Both the position numbers and the translations under genes were made by a program. The notes beneath the pieces were generated by a model. It did not search any database. It saw nothing but the letters and a program-made list of their open reading frames with translations, and had not been told where the DNA came from. A DNA stretch of 64,000 bases from Chlorops oryzae (lineage: Eukaryota > Arthropoda > Insecta > Diptera > Chloropidae), in assembly GCA_020466095.1 (NCBI GenBank), contig CM035806.1:67075589-67139588 (forward strand). Reading direction: 5' to 3'. Shown piece by piece: positions 24,064 to 34,886 of the stretch (its first letter is position 1; each line of letters starts with the position of its first letter).

Positions 24064-24180
24064 TAACAAAATTTTGCTTTTCTCGCTTTTTTGTCAGAAA
24101 ACTCCCTTATTAGGTCACCAAAGTCTAAGGTTTCCGCCATCTCATTTTCGATTGATAGAGTGGCCAAGTTGGTTAATCGC
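24064..24180 (-). pseudogene. hAT transposase C-terminal dimerisation fragment
   Basis: Minus-strand translation gives RLTNLATLSIENEMAETLDF, then GDLIREFSDKKARKAK and a stop at 24064-24066. The LxxLAxLSIExExAxxLDF pattern is the very end of hAT-type transposases (ZMYM1-like group), which mediates dimerisation. Upstream the match fades at once, so only about 38 residues survive. It cannot be functional. Confidence 0.75.
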
Positions 24181-24524
24181 GTCTGAGATATAAAACAGCG
24201 CCACATCCATTTATCAGATTTTTTCGACTTACTTCTGTCAATGAATTACCATGTTCTTAATATCGTGAAGTAAAATGACTTCGTGCTACAAAACTTAAAT
24301 GCAACCCTGTAGTTTCGGTTACTTCTAATCAGCGTATGCCGTCAAGTAGCAAAAGTAGACGAAGTACTTCTTCATTTTTAATACACGTGTTTGGTATAGA
24401 AAATTTACTTGCTTGCTTTACAGCATAGAGCCCTTAAAGCTAAAGTTACCAACATAATGACGATGATAATTACGAAGTTAAAAAATCGTTTAAGGGGCTT
24501 TCCATAAATTTCGTAGCCTTTTTT

Positions 24525-24595
24525 ACTGCTCGTGTCTTAAGTCTTTGCGCGACAGTTCTGTCATAAACAGCGCAAAGACTTAAGGCACGAGCAGT
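24525..24595. repeat. 71-nt hairpin with 26-bp stem
   Basis: ACTGCTCGTGTCTTAAGTCT starts the left arm and its inverse ends the right arm. All 26 positions pair, with one G-T wobble, around a 19-nt loop containing GACAGTTCTGTC. A looser relative is at 33228-33300. Could be a MITE remnant or a microRNA-like precursor; nothing decides between these. Confidence 0.7.
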
Positions 24596-24731
24596 ATGCC
24601 ATAAGAAATACATGCGACATACGACAGTCGTTTTCTGAGGTGACGATATACATACATTGCTATGAAGCGCTGCAGCGCTGTGGTCACACTGCGGCCTCTG
24701 TTTGCTATAGAAAATTGATCGTAGAAAACTA

Positions 24732-25106
24732 CCCTGCAGTAATATGGACTGACCCAAGTGTAGCCTTCGGTCAGTCCTTCATGTTACCAGTACTAGTCCC
24801 CTCATAATTCCACTTCTAATGTATTCAACTGACCTTTTTAACATGGGCCTGTCCTAGGGGAGGGACTAGTCCGCAAAACGGCTGATCATAGGCCATTGTT
24901 TTTGAGGAAAATAAACAACAAATTTCTTATATATATTCTAAGTTGATGAAAGTGTCATTTACAGACTACCCATAAACCAACCCCTTTATTACCGACCGCC
25001 GGCTAGCCGAATTCGATGGAGCGAACTGCCATAATATAACCGGTAGGGTTTGGACCGGTCAAAGGCCAGTCCTTCTTAGAAAACTGACCGGCTCATTACT
25101 GCAGGG
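24732..25106. mobile_element. TA-flanked MITE with CCCTGCAG ends
   Basis: TA|CCCTGCAGTAAT (24732) and ATTACTGCAGGG|TA (25106) bound 375 bp. The ends are inverse over about 13 bp, with further inverse pieces (GACTGACC / GGTCAG). The TA duplication suggests Tc1/mariner-type mobilisation. Relatives: 6546, 37214, and less surely 27226. Confidence 0.7.
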
Positions 25107-25445
25107 TATTTTCAGCTTTTGAAGTACATACTTAGTTTTTGTTGTATGTATAATGAAATAGAAAAAATTCCTCAAAATGGGAAAACTCCCTCGATCAGGC
25201 ATCACTGCGTATGAGCACGAAACAAATGAAACGCATGAAACGCTCGAAACGAACGCAGGCCTCTTTTTGATGAAGAGCTTCAGTCATTGGCCGTACTAGG
25301 AGTGTTGTGGAATAGCGAGAGAAATTAAATCTGAAAATAATTCAAATAAATTCATTATTAATAATATAATAACCTTAAGCACATAATTAACAATGCTCAA
25401 CCAACATTTAAGGATGGAAGATCGCATTTTATGCATATAAGAGAA

Positions 25446-25476
<31 letters not shown>

Positions 25477-25860
25477 AATAATAACTACAATTAGACATTC
25501 CACGTGCTGAAAATTGATTAATGAATTTTATATATTCCCGAAACACGAAAGTCCAATGAGATTTATGAGAAATTAAATCCATTAATTCAATCCCCTAATT
25601 GATTGTAATGATCATTTATAAGTCCAAGACAATTAAACAAAAGTGACAATTTTTCTCACGATTGAATTCATCACGTGAAACTGATAATCATCACCAGAGC
25701 CCATCGTGCTCGCGGTCGCACTTAATAAATGCACTTAATCAAAAAGGCACAAGGTATTTCATCACTTCGGACGACAGCCGCACTTTGACTTTTAGCCTTC
25801 CACAAAATCCTAATTTATTACATTATTATGCGAGAATAAAATTCACCACAGCCCGCCATA
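25107..25860. other. no gene recognised; poly-G tract inside
   Basis: AT-rich sequence apart from the 30-G run at 25446. Nothing else assignable. Confidence 0.5.
25446..25475. repeat. uninterrupted run of 30 G
   Basis: A poly-G homopolymer in AT-rich surroundings. Such runs can form G-quadruplexes and often vary in length or are assembly-sensitive. Confidence 0.9.
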
Positions 25861-26417
25861 ACATCCCAGCGGAAAATTATATCCTGCATGACAAAGTCAC
25901 CAGTGATGTCATCGATGACATCTAGGTGACATTGTCATGCATCACATCTTGGAGGACATGTAATCGTGGACGGATGCTGTTCATGTGCTTCACTCTCATT
26001 GGCTACTGAAATTTAAATAAGGATTTAGCGTCAGTTGAACGTTAGCATGAAGTGGCGATGAGTGCTCGACTCAGAATCCGAAGATCGCGGGTTCGATCCC
26101 AGGCTGAGGCGAACAAAAATTGTTAAAAATAGATTTTTGAAAAATTGGGAAATATCCAAAGAGAGGGCAGAGAAGAGAGAGTTATCAAACTGGTTTCTAT
26201 AAATTGACATTTAGAGAGAAAAGAGCAATGTGCTGCTGTGCTCTCAAATGCTTTTTTCGCCATCGCACCCCCTAGCATGAAATTGTCACCGGTGAATTCA
26301 CTGTCCAACTCCTGTACGAATGTCATACAAAGTGTTATATGAATTGTCATGCAAACCGGATCCAAAGTCACCGTGACTTCATCGATGAAGCCAGCGAGAC
26401 ATTTGCCGCTGGGATGT
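25861..26417. mobile_element. element with ATCCCAGCGG inverted ends
   Basis: ACATCCCAGCGGAAAAT at the left and ATTTGCCGCTGGGATGT at the right. The inner arms also share inverse GTCACC...TCATCGATGA blocks. It carries a tRNA-like segment at 26048-26115. The same ends bound 30868-31857. No transposase. Confidence 0.65.
26048..26115 (+). repeat. tRNA-like sequence inside a MITE
   Basis: AGTGGCGATGAGTGCTCGAC and GCGGGTTCGATCCCAGGC (strong B box) spaced as in a tRNA, then GGCGAACAAAAA. Not a convincing tRNA fold; probably a SINE head. Confidence 0.5.
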
Positions 26418-27225
26418 ATATATTTGTGTATGTATGTATGTGCCTGCAACATACATGAATACATTAGAACAATGTAATCCACTGAACATGGAATGAATTA
26501 CTTATGTACATTTACTCAACCTCACTTCACAAGTTCTCACTTCCCATCACTGACTTTCTGTGACGGGTGAAAGTTTCTTTGAACGGCTTTTTAACTAAAT
26601 GCAGTCAATTTAAGCACAATTGACTTCGCTTTTCTGTGAGTTAGCAAAGCCATCCCTTATCTTCTCGTAATGTGCTTCTTAAGATAGAGAGAAAGAACTG
26701 AAACTGAAATCTCTTCTGACCCTTAGCGCTGCAACTTTTCCCTCATCATGGCCATCAGCATCAGCATCACCATCCGACTCGACTTATTCCGTCGTCCTCT
26801 CTAGAAATTTTCTTGTGCTTTATTTTGGGGGTTCCTTCCACTCACTACCAACGACTCACGACGCACGATTCTCGACGCTTTGACTTTCGCCTTTCGACTT
26901 TGACTTCCGTTTTCGTTCGAGTGTATTTGAACTTACGTCAACAAGTTGCTATTGTAGTTGGCCAGCCATTATTTTTGCCGGCGCTTTCTTTCGTTGCCAT
27001 TTTTTTCATTTTTCGCCCCCTCCCGCCCCCTAAAGTGTCAATAGACAATCGCACTTTTAGCATTGCCATCCATCTTCGAACGTATCCGTCTACACTTTTC
27101 TTTTGAGTGATTTACTTGAAAGTAATTCCTAGCCAGATCTATTTAATTTTTTTATTTTTTATTGTGGTACATATAAAAAGGCCTTTGATTTCTCAATTTC
27201 AATCTCAAAATCTCGATTTTCAAAT
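26418..27225. other. no gene recognised
   Basis: Less AT-rich than its neighbours, with several short open frames on + (for example 26813-27106), but none has a recognisable motif, start context or splice site. Confidence 0.5.
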
Positions 27226-27800
27226 CCCTGCAGTAAATGCGGGGCAAATTGACCCTTATGTCACCAGTGCTGCACCAGAGACGAAACAACCAGAGACACG
27301 GACAGTAGAATCTAACTATTGACATGGTCAACGAGGGCGTCTACAATTTGACTTTCTCGACCATTCATATTATAAATTTGCTGTACGGGAATCACAGGGC
27401 TCTCTAGCGTATTGGTTAGCATGTCCGCTCATTAATCCGAAGGCTCCTGTTCGAACCCCCGTGCAGGCGAGACAAAAGTGGAAATTGGTAATATTTGAAA
27501 TTTAAAAACATTTAAAAATAAAACATTGTTTTACGCCCAAGGATGAAGAAAACAAGCGAAAAAGCCATATCAGAATTCTCTATGATATGGATTTAAGAGC
27601 TTTTTATACAAAAAAATATATAAAAAATATACATATGTATGTATAAAAAAATTTAAAAAATAAAAATTTTTTTTTAATTTTACGTTCATACAAAATGTCA
27701 ATAGGAGAACGTAATGGCACGGGTACAGTTGATCACTAGTACTGGTGACATGGACACCAGTGCAGGAGTGACTCTAGCACTAGTGACATTTTCTGCAGGG
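27226..27800. mobile_element. element with CCCTGCAG ends (AT-flanked)
   Basis: CCCTGCAGTAAATG at 27226 and CATTTTCTGCAGGG ending 27800 are near inverses. The flanks read AT on both sides rather than TA, so membership in the 24732 family is uncertain. A tRNA-like unit lies within it. Confidence 0.5.
27400..27475 (+). repeat. tRNA-like sequence
   Basis: CTAGCGTATTGGTTAGCATG matches a tRNA D-arm/A-box pattern well and CTGTTCGAACCCCCGTGCAG supplies a B box 40 bases later. GGCGAGACAAAA follows. The best tRNA look-alike in the window; still probably a SINE head. Confidence 0.55.
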
Positions 27801-28949
27801 ATATTTCTCCTCACAATTACAAGTAAGAGCCACACATATCGATAATAAATACATAAACAAAATCAATTTAATGGAAGAAGAAATGAAGCTCGACACTCGA
27901 TATAATATTGGATTGCCCTAAAAACTAGGCCTATTCTCAATCCTCGTCGATCGGTAAATGAATACATATCCCCAGCTTTTTCCATTTCTGAAAAAAAAAA
28001 CTTCCCTTCTATTTCCGTTTTCCGCTTTCCGTTTTTTCTTTTTGCTTTTGTCTTCATTTCTGTTTCTGCTTTCATATTCAAAGTTCTTTTTACAACGGAC
28101 TTCAAACGACAATTAACCTTCAAGGGTTGCCAAATGCAAACATTTGTACGAGGGTCGTTTGTGGCATCGTTCCGCTTTCGTTTGACATATTTCAATGGAA
28201 TTCCCATCTTCCCTCCACAAGGAGAGGTCATCGTTGGACGATTGTGTCCACTATATTTGTCCAGACACTTGACTTGAGTACTTCAACACAAACGGTCTGA
28301 TGTTGGGTCTGTCGGTCGGTGGATCGGTCGGTCGGTCGGTCGGTCGGTCGGTTGGTCCTCCACATACACAAATATAGACAAAAAAAAACACCCAACGCCA
28401 AGTGCCCAATGCTGAAGTGCGTTTATTTAATTGATTTCCTCTGCTCCGACTGCATGTGTCACAATCATTGCTATAGGCAATATGCTATGGCTTAAGTGGA
28501 CAATGCGTAGAGCGACTCTCGTTTGAGGCGTTTGAGCGTTCGTTGCCAGCTCGCGGAAATTGAACGGAAAAGCTCTCGAACTTTGATTAAGTTTACACTC
28601 GTTTTGTGCTCGACAACCTCAATTGATGCGCCTTAAGTGACTATTTTTAGACAGGCCTACGAATCCGAAAATAACTAATAACCCGTGGTATAACAAATTT
28701 TTCTTAAGCTAATTTATTTATAATTAAATAGAAATGAAAAAAAAAATACTAAGAGATCGATGAGCTCTTCCTCTTTTTCTTTTATTCCCGATCAGCAGTC
28801 GTAACTATTGCTGATGCCAAATGCCTCTAAAATTTAAGCAAACAATCAAAAAAGTGGCTCAAGAACTTTACATTGTTGAGACAATGTATTTGAAAAATTT
28901 TTTGCATCAACAATTAATTTTCAATTTCTGTGGTCCGGCGAAGAATTTT
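27801..28949. other. no gene recognised; GGTC microsatellite inside
   Basis: A GGTC tetranucleotide array is at 28309-28357. The remainder is AT-rich with short ORFs that I cannot support. Confidence 0.5.
28309..28357. repeat. GGTC tetranucleotide microsatellite
   Basis: About ten imperfect GGTC units in a row. It lies outside any Helentron-like repeat, unlike the GTCY tracts elsewhere. Confidence 0.85.
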
Positions 28950-29534
28950 TAGACCCGACACACTCTGTGTCGAGGGTAACCCAGAACCAGTCGAGATAGA
29001 CCATGCAAAATATATATAGGAATGATCAGCGTCACGAGGAGATTCGATTTAGCCATGTGATCTGTCCGTTTGTCTGTCTGTGTGTATACAGTTTTGTTAT
29101 CGAAGGAGTTGAGCTATCTCGATAAAATTCGGTATGCGTATACACAGGGGCATAATTAAGAACAAGTTCGAGAATGGACCCGATCGGACCATTTCTAGGG
29201 GTACCTCCAGTACTAGGGTCTGTCACAAAAATCTCAAAAGTGCCCCAAAATCGGATTTTTTCGAAATATTTCAATAAAACTTAGGATTAGAGCGTATATC
29301 TAAGCCTCCGATTAGATTTCAAAAAATTGGAAAAGTGGGCGGGGCAAAGGGGCAGTTTTCATAAAGAAATTTAATAAAAGTCGGTATATGGGGCCCCTTA
29401 TGGCCTTAAAAACCTCTGGAATATTCTTTCTGAGTGGTCCTGTTTTTTGGGCGTGGCTTACAAATTATTTAAAAATGTGTGCCTCTGTCGGATATTCTAT
29501 TGTCAGGCTCGCCTGACTATAATACCTTTACTTG
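28950..29534 (+). mobile_element. Helentron/DINE-1-like repeat, family 2, copy a
   Basis: Starts AGACCCGACACACTCTGTGT, a 5' end that folds on itself (GACACA/TGTGTC). Blocks GAGATTCGATTTAGCCATGT, a short GTCY tract and GGGGTACCTCCAGTACTAGG follow. The 3' end has the hairpin GTCAGGCTCGCCTGAC and then CTTTACTTG|TTT. The same order recurs at 39573, 40636, 44029, 44805 and 46326. Confidence 0.8.
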
Positions 29535-29959
29535 TTTTTTAATATTCAGGTCGAAAAATCAATCTTTGATTCAAGAAGGCTTAAAATTCTTTCTACATAT
29601 TCATAGTTTGAATTCGCAGTTAATAAAAAGACGAGTGTCCTTTGTCGAAATTGCATATCAGTGTCGCCATCGAACTCTTCCATCAATCTTTCACATCATT
29701 TGATCCGCCGTTGTATTGCCGAAAATATTAAAAATTTCTTCAGTTTTAAGAAAATACTTCAAGGAATAAAATATAAAAAAAATTGAGAAACCCTTATTTC
29801 GTTAAAATTTGTAAATGAAAAAAAAATTTGGCTGAATTCTTTAATTTTCCCCACACCTGAGTTTGTTTTTAAATAACTGTTAACGGTTTATATTTGATAT
29901 ACTATACATAGGTATTTGTTCTTATATGTATACTTCTCTTACTCGCATTAGAACGTCCA

Positions 29960-30165
29960 CATATCAAAATATTGTATGAAACAGCTACATTCCTTTTCTT
30001 CCATAGAGCATATTTAAGGGCGTCTTGTAGCTTCAAAATTAAAGCTATGGAGAAGAAAATTTGTGATATTTTTATTGAATGTATTTTCTAAGTTACAGCA
30101 AAGATTTTTTTGGAAAATCTTCACATTTATTTTTCACCATTTTTGGCAGCACTCGTTACACTGTG
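29960..30165. mobile_element. Transib-like element, right end only
   Basis: The right terminus is CACTGTG (30159-30165). Read inward on the minus strand it gives CACAGTG, 12 bases, then CCAAAAATG, the same layout as both ends of 42407-43003. CGACG follows it (30166-30170), a 5-bp GC-rich stretch like the duplications of the two full copies. No left end was found, so the left boundary is nominal. Confidence 0.5.
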
Positions 30166-30499
30166 CGACGATGGAATCCTGGGATTCTTCGCGTAAGCTG
30201 AAGAAGACTTCGAGGCGTCTGAATAAACTATTTTGAATAGCTATTAGCGCTTGGCCCAAAAATATTACGTAATTTTGCAGCTTGTCCATTTTGACTTTAA
30301 GGGTTGTTAAGGATGGCATTAACAGTCCAAAGTATTTATTTTTTTTATTTATTGAAGTCAATGAAGGTAAATCTTCTTACAGACTTTAAAAAAAAAAGGA
30401 AAAAACACAAAAAAACATGTTCAATATTAAATATACTTAATTTCAAAATATAACTTAAATATACAAATTATCTAAAAATATCATTTAAAATACATTTCA

Positions 30500-32110
30500 A
30501 GCTATATCTATATAGGCAAACAAAAATCAATAGAATGATTGGATAAAAAGGCGTTAAATGTTGCAAGAGGTCTATTCAGTGGAGAATTTAAAGAATAGTT
30601 TGTACGTTGAAGACCAATATAGAAAAAGTCGACGTGTCTAAGCGATCTAGCAGGAACATTAAAATTAATGAGACTCAGAAGAAAAGGACAGTCAATCCTC
30701 GCACTAACAATGTCCGACAAGAACAATAACGAGAAAGTTGTCCTTCTAATTTGAAGCGATTTTAGGCCAATGAGCAAACACCTCATTGAGTAAGGTCGCA
30801 GTTGATCAGCAGATTAGAGAGAGCGCAGTGCAAACCGAGTACAGTCTGTTGATATGAGAGCTATAAGATCCCAGCGGTCAAAATGCACGCTATGTAATCG
30901 CTGACATAAGGTATATTTAGTAGCCGTCAGTGGTGATGATGAGGCTTATATTTTCCCTTACATTTAACATAAAAGTGTCATAGGCCGTCTAATTGGTGCG
31001 CCTTCGCTTAAAACATAAGACACGATATCATCGGGACTCGTTACAACTGCACTTACATCAAAAGCGGACTTATAAGCGAACCTGATGATAGTCCTATAAA
31101 GAACGGCAAACTATAAAGTAATGCATCTGGCTTACAGTTCATTTGCGCTTGTAAGGCAAGCATAGCTTGTGTCACCACTAATCCTAATGAGTTTGTAATC
31201 GAAAAAGTAATTAAATAACATTTAAATTGAGCCAAAGGGTAGGCTAATATTTTTTATTTTTAAATGAAAATTCATACTTTTAAAACAGAAAAAAAGAGGC
31301 AAATTCATTAAGTACCTTAAAAAAATGGGGAAAAACAAAATTTTAAAATCTTAGTCATAAGTAATTAAGCATTTATGCTGCCTTTTTGTTGTCTCGGCAT
31401 TTTTTGGCGTAAAATCTTTTTTCGCCAACCGCTTTAAATTTCTTGAAGAAAAACCTTCCATACCTGATGATGACTAAGCAAAAAATTTAACTTCTATTTA
31501 AGCAATAATAAGCGCACTCAAACGATTAGGTCCACGTTGAACGTTAAACTAATCAAAAATCAGAAGAATAAGAACACATCAAATAAACAACAACAGTTCC
31601 TAGAAAAACTACAGTTCAAAGAAAACATAAATATGACAGTATTGACATAAACATCACAATCCTTGTGTTTAAAGAATAACTGATTCTCCCGCTTACATTG
31701 TCATAAGATGTTAATAAGTGTAACGAAACTATTTTTCTTTGCATGACACTTTCGCTTACGCTCAGGTTACCTTCTAAGTACTTATATGCCCGCTTAGAAA
31801 GTTGGTAATGTGTAATCGGTGACTACCGAAGCACTGCGCTGCATTTACCGCTGGGATGGGTTCCATATAAGAGAACCATACTCAAGCTTAGATATAACAA
31901 GTGATACATATAGCGTTTTGAAAGTATAAGGATCCGAAAATTTAAAGCTATTACGCCGTATAAAGGCTAACATAGCATAACATTTAGGGATCTTATAATT
32001 TAGATGATGAATAAAGGTGAACTTACTATCGAACATCACACCCAAATCCTTTATTTGTCTCATTGGATCCGAAAGAATGTCCTTTATTTGAAGATTCCTA
32101 AATAATATTC
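30500..32110 (-). pseudogene. jockey/CR1-type LINE reverse-transcriptase C-terminus, split by an insertion
   Basis: Minus strand. 32063-31858 encodes KDLGVMFDSKFTFIHHLNY and FKTLYVSLVISKLEYGSLIW, the thumb/C-terminal region of jockey/CR1-like reverse transcriptases. It resumes at about 30830 with FALRSL and at 30786 with RCLLIGLKSLQIRRTTFSLL, LRHVDFF and LNRPLATFN. The two halves are contiguous in the family. They are separated by the inverted-repeat element at 30868-31857. No catalytic YADD part is left, and the fragment is dead. Confidence 0.75.
30868..31857. mobile_element. element with ATCCCAGCGG ends inserted in a LINE fragment
   Basis: ATCCCAGCGGTCAAAATGC (30868) and GCATTTACCGCTGGGAT (31857) are near inverses, matching the ends of 25861-26417. 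It separates the two halves of a jockey/CR1-like coding fragment. No clear target duplication and no transposase. Confidence 0.65.
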
Positions 32111-32928
32111 TTGTTATTATTAAAGCACATTGTGATGCATAGGTATATGGGATGTATGCCGCAATATGAATACATTTGCACTGAGAGCATCTATATGCAG
32201 TTGGGTTTTTTTAAATATTTCAAAAACTATGCTTTTAATTTCAATAATTTTTTTTTTAAACCAAAGGTAATGCAATGAGGTATTATTTAAAAATAACTAA
32301 GGAATGGCGCTAATGCGAAAAAACACTAATAAAAGTAATTTCATTTTTCTTTCCTCTTTTTTAGAAAACTTTTTCTGAGTGTGAGGCCCCATCTACACGA
32401 TGCAAGTTTTCACTTGGCAAGTCACTTCTGCAAGAACTTGGCAAGCAGATTGCATCGTGTAGAATGCTTGCAAGGACTTGCGGCAGGTTTTTCAAGACTT
32501 CCATGCAAGAACTTGCCTAAAGAAAATTCGGATCGTGTAGAAATACAATCTTCCAATTTGTTAGAAGTTTTTTTTTTACTTGCATGCTTACAAACTGTCA
32601 GGTTCAAGATACTCAAAAAAGTAGCGAGTGCAATGTTTCAATATTTATTATTTTCTACATAGCTAGCTATTTCTTGAATTAAATTCTTCGCATTTTTTTA
32701 TCCGCTATTCGCTTCCAGTTGCAGGTATCTGCCATCATATTAGGGATGGGCAAAAAACATCGATATATCGAAACATCGATATTTTCAAAACGATATATCG
32801 AAAATTTCTACTGATATTTTTGTTCAGCGATATATCGTACATCGATGTATTTTTTAGGATATCGAAAACGATATTTTTCTCACATCAAAAATTATAAAAC
32901 GCATTCTAGCGCGAAAGACGAGGCGTCG

Positions 32929-33996
32929 CACAGTGCTTCGATCCCATACATTCGATGGACAAAAATAGAAAGAAGTGTCGCAGGGCAATGAAATTTGGCA
33001 CAAGCCCCTAATATGGCTTAATTAAGAAAATTTCGAAGTTTCATCAAAATTGACCCCACCCATCACCCACCGCCCATACCACCCAAAGTTATTTTTGGCT
33101 ATGAAAATGGATATTTTGCTACAAATTTCTTAAAAATTGGGGGAAGAGCATATACATATGCTATCTTATCAAAACATAATATTTCCTCCATTAATTTTGT
33201 AAGATTTTTATTACTGTTTTCACGTTTGCGTCTTAAGTCTTTTCGCAGACAGTTCTGTTAAAAAAACGAGAGAGATAAAGCAAGGACTTAAGACTTAAAT
33301 TTGCTCAATAATCGGCCACAGTTTTCTAAAATTGCAACGAAAAGCAACGACGGTAAAGACTTATAAATGCATGCACATTTCATAAATATTCAAAAGCATA
33401 CTTTTTGGCTGAATTTAAGAATGTTTACTAACAAAGAAAACTTTAGTATAAATCATGAAAAAATACATATTTAAAATCTTATTTTTCTTTATTTGTTGGT
33501 TAGATAGAAGTCTGATTTTTTCATAACTTATTAGAGGCATATGTAAGGTATTAAAAATAGGAATAAAAAAACAACCGTTTTTCCGTATTTTTTTTTTACT
33601 CCAATAAAGTTTTGTAATTTTTGAATATCCAACCAAAAATTTGTGTTTTTAAAGCAAAAAACAAAATGACATTAAGCCCCTTGGCCATAAAGTATATTTT
33701 TTATTTATTACTTGTATATTGAAGAAGTCAAAAAATAAATTTGAAGTAATTTCACGAAAAATAAATTTTTGACATTATTTTTAGTGAATCGACTTGAGAG
33801 AATTATTTAGTTAAAGCAGTTTTGCTTAAAATCGTCTTAGTTGAGCGGCCTCTAGTGGTGATATAAAGAGTCAAACCATTAATATTTTTCGATAATTATA
33901 TTAGTTGTTTTATTATCTCTCCGAAAATATATATTTCATCAATATATTAAAACAATTTTTTTTTTTGGATTTTTGACTATGGAACGAAGCACTGTG
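32929..33996. mobile_element. Transib-like non-autonomous element with CACAGTG ends
   Basis: CACAGTGCTTCG starts at 32929 and CGAAGCACTGTG ends at 33996. CGTCG flanks both sides (32924-32928, 33997-34001). A 5-bp GC-rich duplication with CAC...-starting ends is the Transib hallmark. The left end reads CACAGTG, 23 bases, ACAAAAATA; the right end reads CACAGTG, 13 bases, TCAAAAATC. These resemble V(D)J heptamer-spacer-nonamer signals. Its left sub-terminal sequence is homologous to 42407-43003. No transposase ORF in 1068 bp. Confidence 0.75.
33228..33300. repeat. relative of the 24525 hairpin
   Basis: GTCTTAAGTCTTTTCGC, a loop with GACAGTTCTGTT, and GGACTTAAGAC. The loop as well as the arms match 24525-24595, so the two are homologous and not chance palindromes. 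It lies inside the Transib-like element. Confidence 0.55.
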
Positions 33997-34328
33997 CGTC
34001 GCATACAGTTTCAATATAACCTCTTGAAGTCAGAAGGTTTTAATTTTATCACATTGCCCTGACGAGCGCAACTAACCGTTCTACTTTGGTGATACACCCG
34101 ATACACCCCACTGTACACAATCATGTTGCCTGCAAGTATTGCATAATGCCAAGGCGTATAAAAAATGTCACTTTTTAAAGACTTAGGAAGAAGAAATTTA
34201 AAAAAAATAGAGCGATAAATTTCTTATTTTTGAATTTCCGGATAACCGCTCTACATTTAGAATAACTCCTTGCAATAAAATGTCGGTCTTCCGGGAGGAC
34301 CTCATCATGCATACAGTTTTTGCCCTAA

Positions 34329-34886
34329 TATGCCATTCAGACGAGCAACGAAAGAAGGCACTTGGATTTCGTGAAATCCATATCGAAATCCAAGCGTTCA
34401 CACGACAATATCGCCATTGAGAGGATTTGGTTTGACAGCCATTCATCTGTTTGTAGTGCTGCCAATTGTAGGGAGATTTCCTTAAAAATTTTGAGGGGGG
34501 AAAACAAATTTCAAATGACTTTAGTATGATTCGAAGTTCCAGACTACCCTGAAAGATTCTCAAAAATATTAGCCTACCATATTCATGGCTACTCATAAAT
34601 TTTTGTATGCAAGAGGCATATTATTTAAAAAAAAAATATAACGATATTTGTGGTAGGGGAAAACGTAAAGATTTGTGGGGTATTTTTTTTTAGTTTGTAG
34701 GGAATTTTTCGTTTGCGTGTGGCAGCATTGCCTATTTGTTTACTTTGGTTTTTTCAAAATTTGACAGTAGTGTTGCAGCATTTCTTCGATACATATCGAA
34801 AACCACAGAGTTGCATTCAGTTTGTTCCGGATTTCTCTTGGGATTTCGTTGAAATCTAATTTCTGAGCGGATTTCGTTTGACATTC
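34329..34886. mobile_element. inverted-repeat element 'GGCATTCAGAC', partial copy
   Basis: Reverse-orientation, shorter copy of 22937-23826. It has the GCCATTCAGACGAGC end at the left and shares GCAATGGCGATATTGTCGTG-region and TTGCTGCCACACGCAAACG-region sequence in inverse. The other terminus is truncated at TTTGACATTCAAT. Confidence 0.7.

Larger units (their letters stand above)
22809..24240 (-). mobile_element. hAT element relic, 3' end and C-terminal domain, with a MITE inserted
   Basis: The left boundary CAGAGCCGGCCTTAGCCC with GGCGCCC (22809-22870) resembles hAT termini. The coding remnant is at 24064-24180, in the orientation expected if 22809 is the 3' end. Between them sits the inverted-repeat element 22937-23826. 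The far (5') end and the 8-bp duplication were not found. Confidence 0.6.

Noticed and set aside
24158..24180. GTGGCCAAGTTGGTTAATCG looks like a tRNA-Ser D-arm
   Set aside because: No B box follows, and the minus strand of the same bases encodes the conserved LTNLAT part of a hAT transposase end, which explains it better.
32754..32880. Cluster of ATATCGAT palindromes as a DRE/DREF-type promoter
   Set aside because: It is a short AT-rich repeat inside a transposon nest with no gene start nearby.
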